Assembly: GCA_021324435.1 (NCBI GenBank)
Contig: JAJPIZ010000009.1
Coordinates: forward strand, 153,221 to 217,220
Source: Anaerolineae bacterium
GTDB taxonomy: Bacteria; Chloroflexota; Anaerolineae; Anaerolineales; Villigracilaceae
DNA length: 64,000 bases
Direction: 5' to 3'
The notes below the pieces were generated by a model that saw nothing but the letters and a program-made list of their open reading frames with translations, did no database searches and was not told where the DNA came from. This document shows, piece by piece, positions 7,554 to 14,532 of the stretch. The position numbers and the translations under genes are program-made. Within the stretch, counting starts at the first letter, position 1. Every line of letters begins with the position of its first letter.

Positions 7554-7921
7554 ATCACATGACCTGGACCGGTTGGGTTGCCGTTGTGTTGATCGCTTTG
7601 ACTGCAGGCTGGGTGCTCTTCGACGGCACGCGTGCCTTGATCGTCGGTGATTACGTCACGCCGAAGACAGGCGAGTACGCCGGTCAACTCGGACCGTGGG
7701 TCGGAGCCGTGAAAGCGATTGGCATAGAGCCGCGTTCCACGCTGATGAAGTCCGTTTTTGTTGTTTATGGTCTTGCGGCGCTGGCAATATCGGTTTGCTT
7801 CATCGTTGGCCTGCCGTGGGCGCGGGCTACTTTAATTGTCATTGCCATTTTAGGATCGTGGTATTTGCCGGTTGGGACGGTCGCAAACTTGATCGCGCTG
7901 ATTTTGCTCATAAGGAAATAA
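7550..7921 (+). CDS. Small integral membrane protein, unknown function
   Basis: A 123-residue protein with about four hydrophobic segments (roughly 7-27, 62-80, 83-102 and 104-121). The start overlaps the MOSC stop (ATGA) and GGAG lies nine bases upstream. I do not recognise the family. The YdeI-like gene follows after 3 bp, so translation of the three genes is probably coupled. Confidence 0.75.
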   Translation: MNHMTWTGWVAVVLIALTAGWVLFDGTRALIVGDYVTPKTGEYAGQLGPWVGAVKAIGIEPRSTLMKSVFVVYGLAALAISVCFIVGLPWARATLIVIAILGSWYLPVGTVANLIALILLIRK

Positions 7922-7924
7922 AGA

Positions 7925-8161
7925 ATGCCGCCACGTCCGCGTTACCCGATGCCCACTTTCATCCGCAAGGCTCTGACTAAACGCGGGGTGATGGGCGCGT
8001 ATCTTGCGCGCCCAGCGTATCAACGCAACGATTACATCGGCTGGATCACACGCGCGAAACTGGAAGCGACGAAGCAAAAGCGCTTGAATCAAATGCTGGA
8101 TGAATTGAAACACGGGGGAGTGTACATGAAGATGAAGTGGAAACCAAAACAAAGACCATAG
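7925..8161 (+). CDS. YdeI/OmdA-like C-terminal domain protein
   Basis: A 78-residue basic protein resembling the C-terminal domain of YdeI/OmpD-associated proteins: ARPAYQRNDYIGWI, then KRLNQMLDELKHGGVYMKM. Full YdeI proteins are usually about twice this length or more, so this is a stand-alone domain. The biochemical role is unknown. It is the last gene of the MOSC operon, and two hairpins follow it. Confidence 0.75.
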   Translation: MPPRPRYPMPTFIRKALTKRGVMGAYLARPAYQRNDYIGWITRAKLEATKQKRLNQMLDELKHGGVYMKMKWKPKQRP

Positions 8162-8234
8162 ACGATTGACCATCGTCTATGGTCTTTGGCCAAAGAAAGA
8201 GACCAGGTTTGCAGTGAGCCTGCTCTCTTTTTTG
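8151..8234 (+). terminator. Double hairpin terminator of the MOSC operon
   Basis: A perfect 16-bp stem (8151-8187), beginning inside the last codons of the YdeI-like gene, is followed by a second stem (8196-8234) that ends in a run of T. Confidence 0.75.
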
Positions 8235-8250
8235 TCGGTAAACCAACTTG

Positions 8251-8802
8251 CTATTTCATCGCGTCACCGGTCGAGGAAACGACGTACCACACTCCGCCCA
8301 CGCCTTGTCCGTTTTCGTCACCGGCGGCGTGATCGCTCTTGTAATAGTAGAGCGGATGACCATTGTATGTGACTTGAATCGAACCGTCGGGGCGCGTGGT
8401 GGTGCCCAACAGCGACGCGTCCACTCCGGTTCCGGCAACCGGCTGACCGGTCACGGTAAGAGGCGGCCAGTTAGTGGCGCATCCGCCACTGCAAGTGCTC
8501 GTGCCCGCGGTGTCTTTCGTGAATAGATAAAGTGTCATCCCGTTTGCATCCACCAGAAAACCGCCGGTTCCAACCGCGACCGTCGCGGCTTGACCGCCGG
8601 CTGATGAACTTGATGAGGCGGCTGTGGTCGGCTCTGTGGTTGGATACACATCATAGCCATATGGGTTGTTACTGGAAGACGATTGTGCAGGGACTTCTGT
8701 TGCCGCAGGCGCGGGAGCCGAGGTCGCTGTGGCTTGTGGTCCGCAGGCGGCGAGAAGCAGGGCGAGCGCCAGCAGGGCGCTCAGTGTGAGTTTATGTTTC
8801 AT
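8251..8802 (-). CDS. COG4315-type secreted-repeat lipoprotein
   Basis: A 183-residue lipoprotein. ATG 8802 has a strong ribosome binding site (GGAGGAGAG), and the signal peptide ends at lipobox LLAAC (Cys20). After a Ser/Ala/Thr linker come two copies of the 'secreted repeat of unknown function' (Lipoprotein_15): FLVDANGMTLYLFTKDTAG with CSGGCATNWPPL, and YNGHPLYYYKSDHAAGDENG. The family is surface-exposed in Actinobacteria and Chloroflexi; its role is unknown, and stress or electron-transfer links have been suggested. The ECF sigma/anti-sigma pair lies directly upstream on the same strand, so this could be a target of that sigma factor. Confidence 0.88.
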   Translation of the reverse strand: MKHKLTLSALLALALLLAACGPQATATSAPAPAATEVPAQSSSSNNPYGYDVYPTTEPTTAASSSSSAGGQAATVAVGTGGFLVDANGMTLYLFTKDTAGTSTCSGGCATNWPPLTVTGQPVAGTGVDASLLGTTTRPDGSIQVTYNGHPLYYYKSDHAAGDENGQGVGGVWYVVSSTGDAMK

Positions 8803-8910
8803 ATCTACTCTCCTCCAAAAAGAGTATGTTGAGGCAATCTTGCCTACATTGTTGAGTACGCCCATGCTCACAAAATTGGATTTGGTCATTCTGAAATTTT
8901 GATGAGAAAA

Positions 8911-8942
8911 AAGCCCGACCGTGATTTCATGGCGGGCCTTTT
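8911..8942 (-). terminator. Terminator after the anti-sigma factor gene
   Basis: An imperfect stem AAGCCCG.../...CGGGCCTT lies between the anti-sigma factor stop and the lipoprotein leader. On the minus strand it is followed by TTTTTT. Confidence 0.6.
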
Positions 8943-8956
8943 CTGCAGAATGGAAT

Positions 8957-9682
8957 TTAGAAATCCACACGCAACACTTTTGGACCGGTGGGTTTGGGGC
9001 TTCCACCGGATGGCTCGAGCGTGATGCCGAGGCCAACGAAACTCATCAACGGTTGCGGCGAGGCAATCACGGCCATGCTGAAAGGTTGGTCCGCTTCGGG
9101 CGCAAGGAAGCCCCCGCTCGTTCGATCTCCCTGCGGATCAATCAGCCACATCTGATATGTTTTGCCGGCGGGCGCGGGCGGCAGATGCCAGGCAAAGACC
9201 GCCAGCAGGTTGCGATGTTTATCCACCAGCAGACTCCCCGCGACTCCATCTTGATTGAACGAAATAGACTGCGTGCCCGGATAGGCCAGCATGGCAATCG
9301 CAGTCTGCTCTGCATAACGTTCGCGGCTTTGTTCGGCTTGCAATTCGCTGAGTGAATACACCTGTGAGATTGAAACGATATTCAACACAATCAGCAGAAC
9401 AAACGCGCCGGACACGGCGACTTGACTCCATGACCATTTGAATTGAGGACGCGTCCTCGCGGCAAGACGCTTTTGCAGAGTCCGCTTCAGGGCCGGACCT
9501 GGGGCCTTGGGAGGCAGGGCCGCGAGCAGTCCCGCGCTGACGCGTTGATAGTCCGCCAGTTCGGCGCGGCAGGAGTCGCAGGTCTGCAAATGGATTCTGA
9601 GCGCGGCGGCCTCGTCCGTATCCAACGCGCCGAGCGCGTAGGCGGAAAGATTCTCTTGAAATGTCTTGTGCATGTCGTCCAT
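8957..9682 (-). CDS. Anti-sigma factor, RskA/anti-sigma-K type
   Basis: A 241-residue membrane anti-sigma factor. The N-terminal zinc anti-sigma motif is H31-x3-C35-x2-C38 (HLQTCDSC). One membrane segment lies at about 88-108 (VAVSGAFVLLIVLNIVSI). The C-terminal extracytoplasmic RskA domain includes VFAWHLPPAPAGKTYQMW. It should hold the ECF sigma factor encoded 51 bp upstream at the membrane and release it on a signal, normally through proteolysis. Confidence 0.92.
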   Translation of the reverse strand: MDDMHKTFQENLSAYALGALDTDEAAALRIHLQTCDSCRAELADYQRVSAGLLAALPPKAPGPALKRTLQKRLAARTRPQFKWSWSQVAVSGAFVLLIVLNIVSISQVYSLSELQAEQSRERYAEQTAIAMLAYPGTQSISFNQDGVAGSLLVDKHRNLLAVFAWHLPPAPAGKTYQMWLIDPQGDRTSGGFLAPEADQPFSMAVIASPQPLMSFVGLGITLEPSGGSPKPTGPKVLRVDF

Positions 9683-9733
9683 GTATGCTTTCTCTATTTC
9701 TATTTACGGCGCAACATCTGCTTTTGGATTTAT

Positions 9734-10288
9734 CTAACGCTCATCTTTCAACCATGTGCGGCGCAGGGACTCCATGGCGGCGCGCATACGCGTCTTGACC
9801 GTGCCGAGCGGCCAGCCGAGTTCTTCTGAAATTTCGCTTTGGCTCATGCCTTGATAGTAGGCAAGTTCGATGACCTGCCTTTGTTCCTCCGGCAAATCGT
9901 GGACGATGAAGTACAGGCTTTGCCAGCGGGCTTCATCTGAACTTTGACTGCCATCGGGAATCATTGACCAGAGAGTATCCGGGTCATTTGAATCGGAGAG
10001 CAGAGGGCGGCGTCCCTCCATGCGCAGACGGTCGAGGGCTGTGCGCCGGGCGATGGTCAACAGCCAGACGATGAGCGAGCCGCGCTCGGCCAAAAAGAGA
10101 CGGGCGCGGCTCCAGAGTTTAAGAAAAGTATCTTGTGTGGCTTCCTCGGCCAGCATCGGGTCGTTGAGGATATGCAGGGTCAGCGCGTGGACGCGTGAGG
10201 CGTAGCGATCATACAAAGCCAGGAAGGCTTGCTGGTCGCCGTGCGCCACGCGTTGAATGAGGCTTAGATCATCGGGATGTGAATCCAC
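9734..10288 (-). CDS. ECF RNA polymerase sigma factor (SigK-like)
   Basis: A 184-residue ECF sigma factor. Sigma region 2 (about 22-90) contains YDRYASRVHAL, AEEATQDTFLKLW and WLLTIARRTALDRLR. Region 4 (about 125-178) contains RQVIELAYYQGMSQSEISE and GTVKTRMRAAMESLR. Paired with the downstream RskA-like anti-sigma factor it forms a standard membrane-signal module. The third gene, a secreted-repeat lipoprotein, is a candidate target. The start is at ATG 10288. Confidence 0.94.
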   Translation of the reverse strand: MDSHPDDLSLIQRVAHGDQQAFLALYDRYASRVHALTLHILNDPMLAEEATQDTFLKLWSRARLFLAERGSLIVWLLTIARRTALDRLRMEGRRPLLSDSNDPDTLWSMIPDGSQSSDEARWQSLYFIVHDLPEEQRQVIELAYYQGMSQSEISEELGWPLGTVKTRMRAAMESLRRTWLKDER

Positions 10289-10319
10289 AGAAGTATTTTA
10301 TCATCCTAAAAAGATCGGG

Positions 10320-11615
10320 CTATTCCTGTGTTGCAGGCGGCATGGGCGCAGGAACTTCAAGCGGCGAGGTTTGCAAATGGCTTTCGAGGCGGACAAAGAA
10401 ATTCCATGTCAGTGTAACGGCCAAGAAATACAGGATCGCCGTTGCAATGAACAGCGGTGTGAAACCATATCTTTCCTGCACCACGCCGGAGACGTACGGC
10501 CCAACGGCCCAGCCAATGTTCCATGAGAGGCTCAGGATGCTGTTGACGAATCCCTGCTGATGTTCCGGTGTGTGTTCCATGCAGAAGGCGGAATACAGCG
10601 GCGTAGCCATGTTCATCAGTGTGGTTCGCAAGAGAAAAGCAACGGACGAAAGCCACAGGAATGGCGAGAAACCAATCATCAAGAGAAAAACCAGACTGCC
10701 AAATTGAGTCGCGACCACTGCTTTGACCTTTCCGCCGACGCGAGTGGAAAGGCGCGGCGCGAGGATGCTTCCCACGCCGATCAATAGTGACGAAAGACTG
10801 AAGAGCAAACCCAGAAGCGCATCGCTGATGTTGAACTTGTCTTTGAAGAACACATTCATGTATGGAATCAGAATCGCCGCGCCGAAGCCGATCAGGATTT
10901 GCGGCAGTGTCATTTTGACGGTCAGCGCGGTCAGGCCGGAAGCAGGCCTGATAGACGGCGACCCGCTTCCGGCGTCGGTTTGAGGCGCAGTTTTCGGTTC
11001 CTTCATCAACCAAATTGGAATCAAACTTGTCGTCCCAAGCAGGACGCTTGTGATGAGCACAGCCCGATACGCCATCGCACTGTGCTCGCTCACGTTCAGC
11101 ATCGCGCCGAAGACGGCAGGCAATTGACCCGCGAATAAACTTCCGACCGCGCCGGAGATCGTTTGCAATCCATAGTTCAGACTGAAGAGCATGGTGCGAT
11201 TCTCTTTGTCGGAGAGTTTCATCATGAGCGGCGCCTGGCTGACAATGAAGAGCATGTTGAACACGCCGGTGAGGAAGGCCGAGGCGGCAATGATGACCGG
11301 CTGGCGGAACGTGATCTGCGCCATCATGAACAAACTGGCAAAGGTGATGCCGATGATGATCGAGGCTTTGCGACCGATGCGGTCGGAGACGCGCCCGGCG
11401 AGAATCCCGAAGACCAGCCCCGCGGCGGACGGCATCGAGTTGACCAGGCCGAGGAAGTCGCGCGCAAATCCGCTCTGCAACATGTAGAAATTGAAGAACA
11501 ATTGCCAGCCGCTCAAGATTACGCCGTCAATGATGGTCATCAACAGCAGAAGCCGCGCGGCGCGGTTAAAACTGCGGATGGGTTGAAGATAGTGTTGATT
11601 GAGGGAATTGAACAT
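10320..11615 (-). CDS. MFS transporter
   Basis: A 431-residue major facilitator protein with about 12 hydrophobic segments. The loop between segments 2 and 3 carries GRVSDRIGRKASI, the MFS motif A. A hydrophilic central loop (about 205-225) separates the two halves. The substrate cannot be told from sequence; drug or sugar efflux is typical. It is transcribed alone, with a hairpin upstream at 11632-11655 that ends the preceding gene. Confidence 0.9.
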   Translation of the reverse strand: MFNSLNQHYLQPIRSFNRAARLLLLMTIIDGVILSGWQLFFNFYMLQSGFARDFLGLVNSMPSAAGLVFGILAGRVSDRIGRKASIIIGITFASLFMMAQITFRQPVIIAASAFLTGVFNMLFIVSQAPLMMKLSDKENRTMLFSLNYGLQTISGAVGSLFAGQLPAVFGAMLNVSEHSAMAYRAVLITSVLLGTTSLIPIWLMKEPKTAPQTDAGSGSPSIRPASGLTALTVKMTLPQILIGFGAAILIPYMNVFFKDKFNISDALLGLLFSLSSLLIGVGSILAPRLSTRVGGKVKAVVATQFGSLVFLLMIGFSPFLWLSSVAFLLRTTLMNMATPLYSAFCMEHTPEHQQGFVNSILSLSWNIGWAVGPYVSGVVQERYGFTPLFIATAILYFLAVTLTWNFFVRLESHLQTSPLEVPAPMPPATQE

Positions 11616-11631
11616 TTTTTAGAGAGAATAA

Positions 11632-11655
11632 CGGCGCAGGATTCGTCCTGCGCCG
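11632..11655 (-). terminator. Terminator after the HAD hydrolase gene
   Basis: A perfect stem CGGCGCAGG / CCTGCGCCG with a short loop lies between the HAD stop (11684) and the MFS start (11615). Confidence 0.6.
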
Positions 11656-11683
11656 GTGTCTTGGTGATAGCTTCAAACCTTGC

Positions 11684-12280
11684 TTATTTCAAAAGTTCTT
11701 TTAACTCAGCAAGCGTTTGTGGAGGACTTCGGAACACGATGCCCTGCATTCCGAGTTTGCGAGCGGCTTCGATGTTCGCAGGCACGTCATCAACGAAGAC
11801 CGCTTCATTTGCCCTGACTTGTAACTGCCCCAGCGCAATTTGATAAATCTTCGGCTCCGGCTTCATCACGCCAACTTCCGCCGAGATGATGAGCGCATCG
11901 AAGGCGTCGTCGAATTTGCTTTTGATGACGTAATCGCGCAAATCGGGCCAGGCGTTGGAAATGATACCTGTTTTGTAACGCGGGCGGAGCGAACGGACGA
12001 AATCCAGCAGGCCGCGGTCAATCACATCGCCGGCGAAGAATTCCTCGCGAATGGCTTTTGCCTCGGAAGCGGGGCGTCCCAGTCCGCGCACGACGGAGGC
12101 CCAGTGTTGTTCGGTTGAAATTGCGCCGATCGAGGCCTTGAGGCTCGAGTCGGATTCGAAGACAAATCTGCTGATGTCTTCATAAGTCATGTTCAGGCGC
12201 TCCGCAAGTCGTTCGCGGGGCGCCTGATATTCGGTTCTGATGATGACACCCCCAAGGTCGAAGAAGACAGCGCGAATCAT
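11684..12280 (-). CDS. HAD-superfamily hydrolase (subfamily IA, variant 3-like)
   Basis: A 198-residue HAD phosphatase-like protein. Motif I is FFDLGGVI (nucleophile Asp8), motif II is in IISNAWPD, motif III lysine in VGVMKPEPKIY and motif IV in VFVDDVPANIEAA. The D-x-x-G-V form of motif I is common in the epoxide-hydrolase-N-terminal-like/YihX group, which dephosphorylate small sugar phosphates. The start is ATG 12280; a longer frame exists upstream but is antisense-like filler over the lysine-rich gene. The gene lies 12 bp downstream of that gene and may be co-transcribed with it. Confidence 0.88.
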   Translation of the reverse strand: MIRAVFFDLGGVIIRTEYQAPRERLAERLNMTYEDISRFVFESDSSLKASIGAISTEQHWASVVRGLGRPASEAKAIREEFFAGDVIDRGLLDFVRSLRPRYKTGIISNAWPDLRDYVIKSKFDDAFDALIISAEVGVMKPEPKIYQIALGQLQVRANEAVFVDDVPANIEAARKLGMQGIVFRSPPQTLAELKELLK

Positions 12281-12291
12281 GCAGAGAAAAG

Positions 12292-12780
12292 TTATCTCTT
12301 CTTCTTTTTTCCCGCGGACTTCTTGGCGGCGGGCTTGCTCTTCTTGACGGCCTTCTTGGGTTTGGCCTTGGGCTTGGCCGCTTTCTTGGCGACAGGTTTC
12401 CTCTTTGCCGCGGGCTTGGCCTTGGCGGCTTTCTTGGCCGCAGGAGCGTGCTTGCGCCGCGCCGGGGAGGCCGCCGGAGTGGCTTCCTTCTTCTGCATCA
12501 TGGGCATTGGAGCAGGCTCCGATTTCTTCTCCATGGCCGGGGCGGGCGTAGATGGCGCTGGCATGGAGGGAGCAGCAGGTTCTGAGGCGGCAATGGCTGT
12601 CTCCCAACCGGGCGTGAACATCTCAAGGCGCTCACGTGAGACCGGGTTGGCTCGCTTGCAACGCGGACAAATGGCATCGTAGTGATGCAGGTTCTCGGCG
12701 TGCATTTTCCGCAATGCCGCGATCTTCTCGTCCATGCCCAGGGTGAAAGGAGTTTGACAGTAAAAACAACGTAGATTCAT
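12292..12780 (-). CDS. Zinc-ribbon protein with a histone H1-like lysine/alanine/proline tail
   Basis: A 162-residue protein. The N-terminal domain has two CxxC pairs (C5-x2-C8 in RCFYCQ and C38-x2-C41 in ICPRCKR) and should bind one zinc. Residues about 65-105 are an Ala/Pro/Met-rich linker. The last 54 residues or so are almost only K, A and P (units such as AAKKAAKAKPAAKRKP), like the tails of bacterial histone H1-like proteins and some DNA-binding proteins. I infer nucleic-acid binding, with the tail neutralising phosphate charge. A perfect AGGAGG ribosome binding site precedes the ATG. A second Lys-rich tail of the same type occurs on the protein at 19618-20499. Confidence 0.8.
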   Translation of the reverse strand: MNLRCFYCQTPFTLGMDEKIAALRKMHAENLHHYDAICPRCKRANPVSRERLEMFTPGWETAIAASEPAAPSMPAPSTPAPAMEKKSEPAPMPMMQKKEATPAASPARRKHAPAAKKAAKAKPAAKRKPVAKKAAKPKAKPKKAVKKSKPAAKKSAGKKKKR

Positions 12781-12871
12781 TTGTGCCTCCTTGTATTGGT
12801 TAGTCTTAGTATAGCCGATTTTAATACTTCAATTCAAGCCATTTTGGAGGGAAATTTGATATCAGAGCGGA

Positions 12872-13885
12872 TTATGGATTGACCCCCGTCGCGATTCGCC
12901 CTGCCAGCAGGTCGTCCAGAGTCTGTTGCACCAGCCGTTCTTTTCCGGGACTTAGGAGGGTTGGGTCCACATCCGAAAGCCCCAGCGGCGACTGAACGTT
13001 TTGTCCGCCCTGGCCGGCGAGCAGGCTGGGCCAGGCGGTTTGGATGGCCTTAATTTCGTCGGGGCGAAGGGTCATCACCCAGCCAGACGGCCTCGGGTCC
13101 GGTAAGGAAACGCCGATGACCTGGGTGCCTGTCGTGCCAAGGTAGTCCATCAGTTCCTTGGTGGCGCTGTCCGGATAAACGTAGATCGTGTACACCTTGT
13201 GCTGGACGATCAGATAGTCCGCGTAGTAGGGATACTCGTTGGGCTTCGCGTCGCTGGGGATCAGGCTGAATTGTGGATACGTGTAAGGCAAATAGTAAAA
13301 GGGCTGGCATAGGCCGCAGAAGAAGGCCATGCCATTGGTGAAAGCAACCATCGCCTTTTGGGCGTCAACATTGTCCTTTGGGGCGATCATGCCGGTGTGG
13401 TAATCATCGCTGATCATAGCCGCGGTGTAGCCCGCGATAAAGGCAGGAATGTCCACCTGACTGTTCCTCGCCAGCACGCTGATATTGCCTCCCGCGCTGA
13501 CACCGGGGATGTTCACCGCCAAAAACTGGACCTCTGGCGCGGCCGCGGCCAGTGAGGCGATACCCGGATCGGGCGGAAGGGCAACAACAATTTGGAGGCC
13601 CGGCTCGAGGTCCGCGGGAGTGAGCGAGTTGCGCACCTGAAAGCGCATCCCTGATTGCTGGGCGAGGTCATATACGACCTTTTGATACTCATCGGAGGTT
13701 GCCTTGTCCATGTTTGCCGGGACAACCAGGATTGCCAGCGGGACAACCGGTGTGGCGGTGAGAGTAGGGAGGGGAATGGCTGTATCGGTTGGAGCCGCGG
13801 TCGGAGTCGTTTTTGATCCGCCAAGACTACAAGCGCTGAAGATAAATGAAAGGAGAACAATGAAAGTGATGAGTTTTACACGCAC
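12872..13885 (-). CDS. Periplasmic-binding-protein-like (BMP-like) lipoprotein
   Basis: A 337-residue lipoprotein starting at GTG 13885, with lipobox FSAC (Cys19) and a Thr/Pro-rich linker to about residue 45. The rest looks like a type 1 periplasmic-binding fold of the BMP/sugar-binding kind: AILVVPANMDKATSDEYQKV, LEPGLQIVVALPPDPGIA, AAMISDDYHTGMIAPKDN and GTQVIGVSLPDPRPSG. No ABC permease or ATPase gene is adjacent, so it either serves a transporter encoded elsewhere or acts as a sensor. GGAG lies eight bases before the start codon. Confidence 0.75.
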   Translation of the reverse strand: MRVKLITFIVLLSFIFSACSLGGSKTTPTAAPTDTAIPLPTLTATPVVPLAILVVPANMDKATSDEYQKVVYDLAQQSGMRFQVRNSLTPADLEPGLQIVVALPPDPGIASLAAAAPEVQFLAVNIPGVSAGGNISVLARNSQVDIPAFIAGYTAAMISDDYHTGMIAPKDNVDAQKAMVAFTNGMAFFCGLCQPFYYLPYTYPQFSLIPSDAKPNEYPYYADYLIVQHKVYTIYVYPDSATKELMDYLGTTGTQVIGVSLPDPRPSGWVMTLRPDEIKAIQTAWPSLLAGQGGQNVQSPLGLSDVDPTLLSPGKERLVQQTLDDLLAGRIATGVNP

Positions 13886-13931
13886 AGGTTTGCTCCGATG
13901 AAAAGATTGCTGGAATTATACTGCCTCGTGT

Positions 13932-13972
13932 AAAAAAGTAGCGCAAGATATTATCTTGCGCCACTTTTTTTG
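13932..13972 (-). terminator. Bidirectional terminator after the Hsp20 gene
   Basis: The stem GTAGCGCAAGATA / TATCTTGCGCCAC is flanked by A-run and T-run, so it can end transcription on either strand. It serves the Hsp20 gene on the minus strand. Confidence 0.75.
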
Positions 13973-13986
13973 TTTTAGATTATTTT

Positions 13987-14379
13987 TTACTTTGCCGCGA
14001 CTTTGATTGTCTTGGGTCGGGCTGATTCAGCCTTGGGCAGACGAAGAGTCAAGACGCCATCTGCGATCTTGGCCTCGACCTTGTCCGCGTCCAAAGGGGA
14101 CGGCAGGCGCAGTTCGCGTCGGAAGGACCCGTTGGGCAATTCCTTCAGAAGATACTCGTTTTCGTCCTGCGGGAATGTGCCTTCGATGCGGACGACATCT
14201 TCCAGAACTTGAATGTGCAAATCATCTGCTTTGAGGCCGGGCACGAGGGCGGTCAAGACGAACGCCTCGTCTTCGTCGCGAACGTTGACGGCCAGAAAGC
14301 GCGCGCTGTGCGAACCGTCGGCGGCGGCCATCCAGCGGCGGGCCATGCGATGCGGGAACGGATAAGCATAGAAATTCAT
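13987..14379 (-). CDS. Small heat shock protein, Hsp20/alpha-crystallin family
   Basis: A 130-residue ATP-independent holdase. The alpha-crystallin domain spans about 33-120 with LTALVPGLKADDLHIQVLED, the FRRELRLP strand (consensus F-x-R-x-x-x-L-P) and GVLTLRLPKAE (consensus G-V-L-x-x-x-x-P-K). The N-terminal arm is short. AAGGAGAA precedes the ATG at 14379. It is transcribed alone and should bind unfolding proteins as an oligomer. Confidence 0.93.
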   Translation of the reverse strand: MNFYAYPFPHRMARRWMAAADGSHSARFLAVNVRDEDEAFVLTALVPGLKADDLHIQVLEDVVRIEGTFPQDENEYLLKELPNGSFRRELRLPSPLDADKVEAKIADGVLTLRLPKAESARPKTIKVAAK

Positions 14380-14478
14380 TTTGGTTTCTCCTTGTTTCGA
14401 TTCAAACGTTCAATGGCATTTATCTTAGTGGTCGTGCGTAAGAAACACAAAAATGAAGGATAGATTTTTTGTAAGAAA

Positions 14479-14509
14479 AGACCCGCCGCAGAAACTCTGC
14501 GGCGGGTTG
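14479..14509 (-). terminator. Terminator after the subtilase gene
   Basis: A perfect stem ACCCGCCGCA / TGCGGCGGGT; on the minus strand it is followed by CTTTTCTT. Confidence 0.75.
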
Positions 14510-14532
14510 TGATGAGAAGACTCTTGTGGAAT

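Noticed and set aside
11163..11843. A 226-residue plus-strand frame over the MFS and HAD genes
   Set aside because: It is antisense to two well-supported genes, crosses their terminator and has no ribosome binding site.
12281..12607. An N-terminal extension of the HAD hydrolase rich in G, Q, R and E
   Set aside because: It is the shifted-frame reading of the lysine-rich tail gene; ATG 12280 starts right at the HAD motif.
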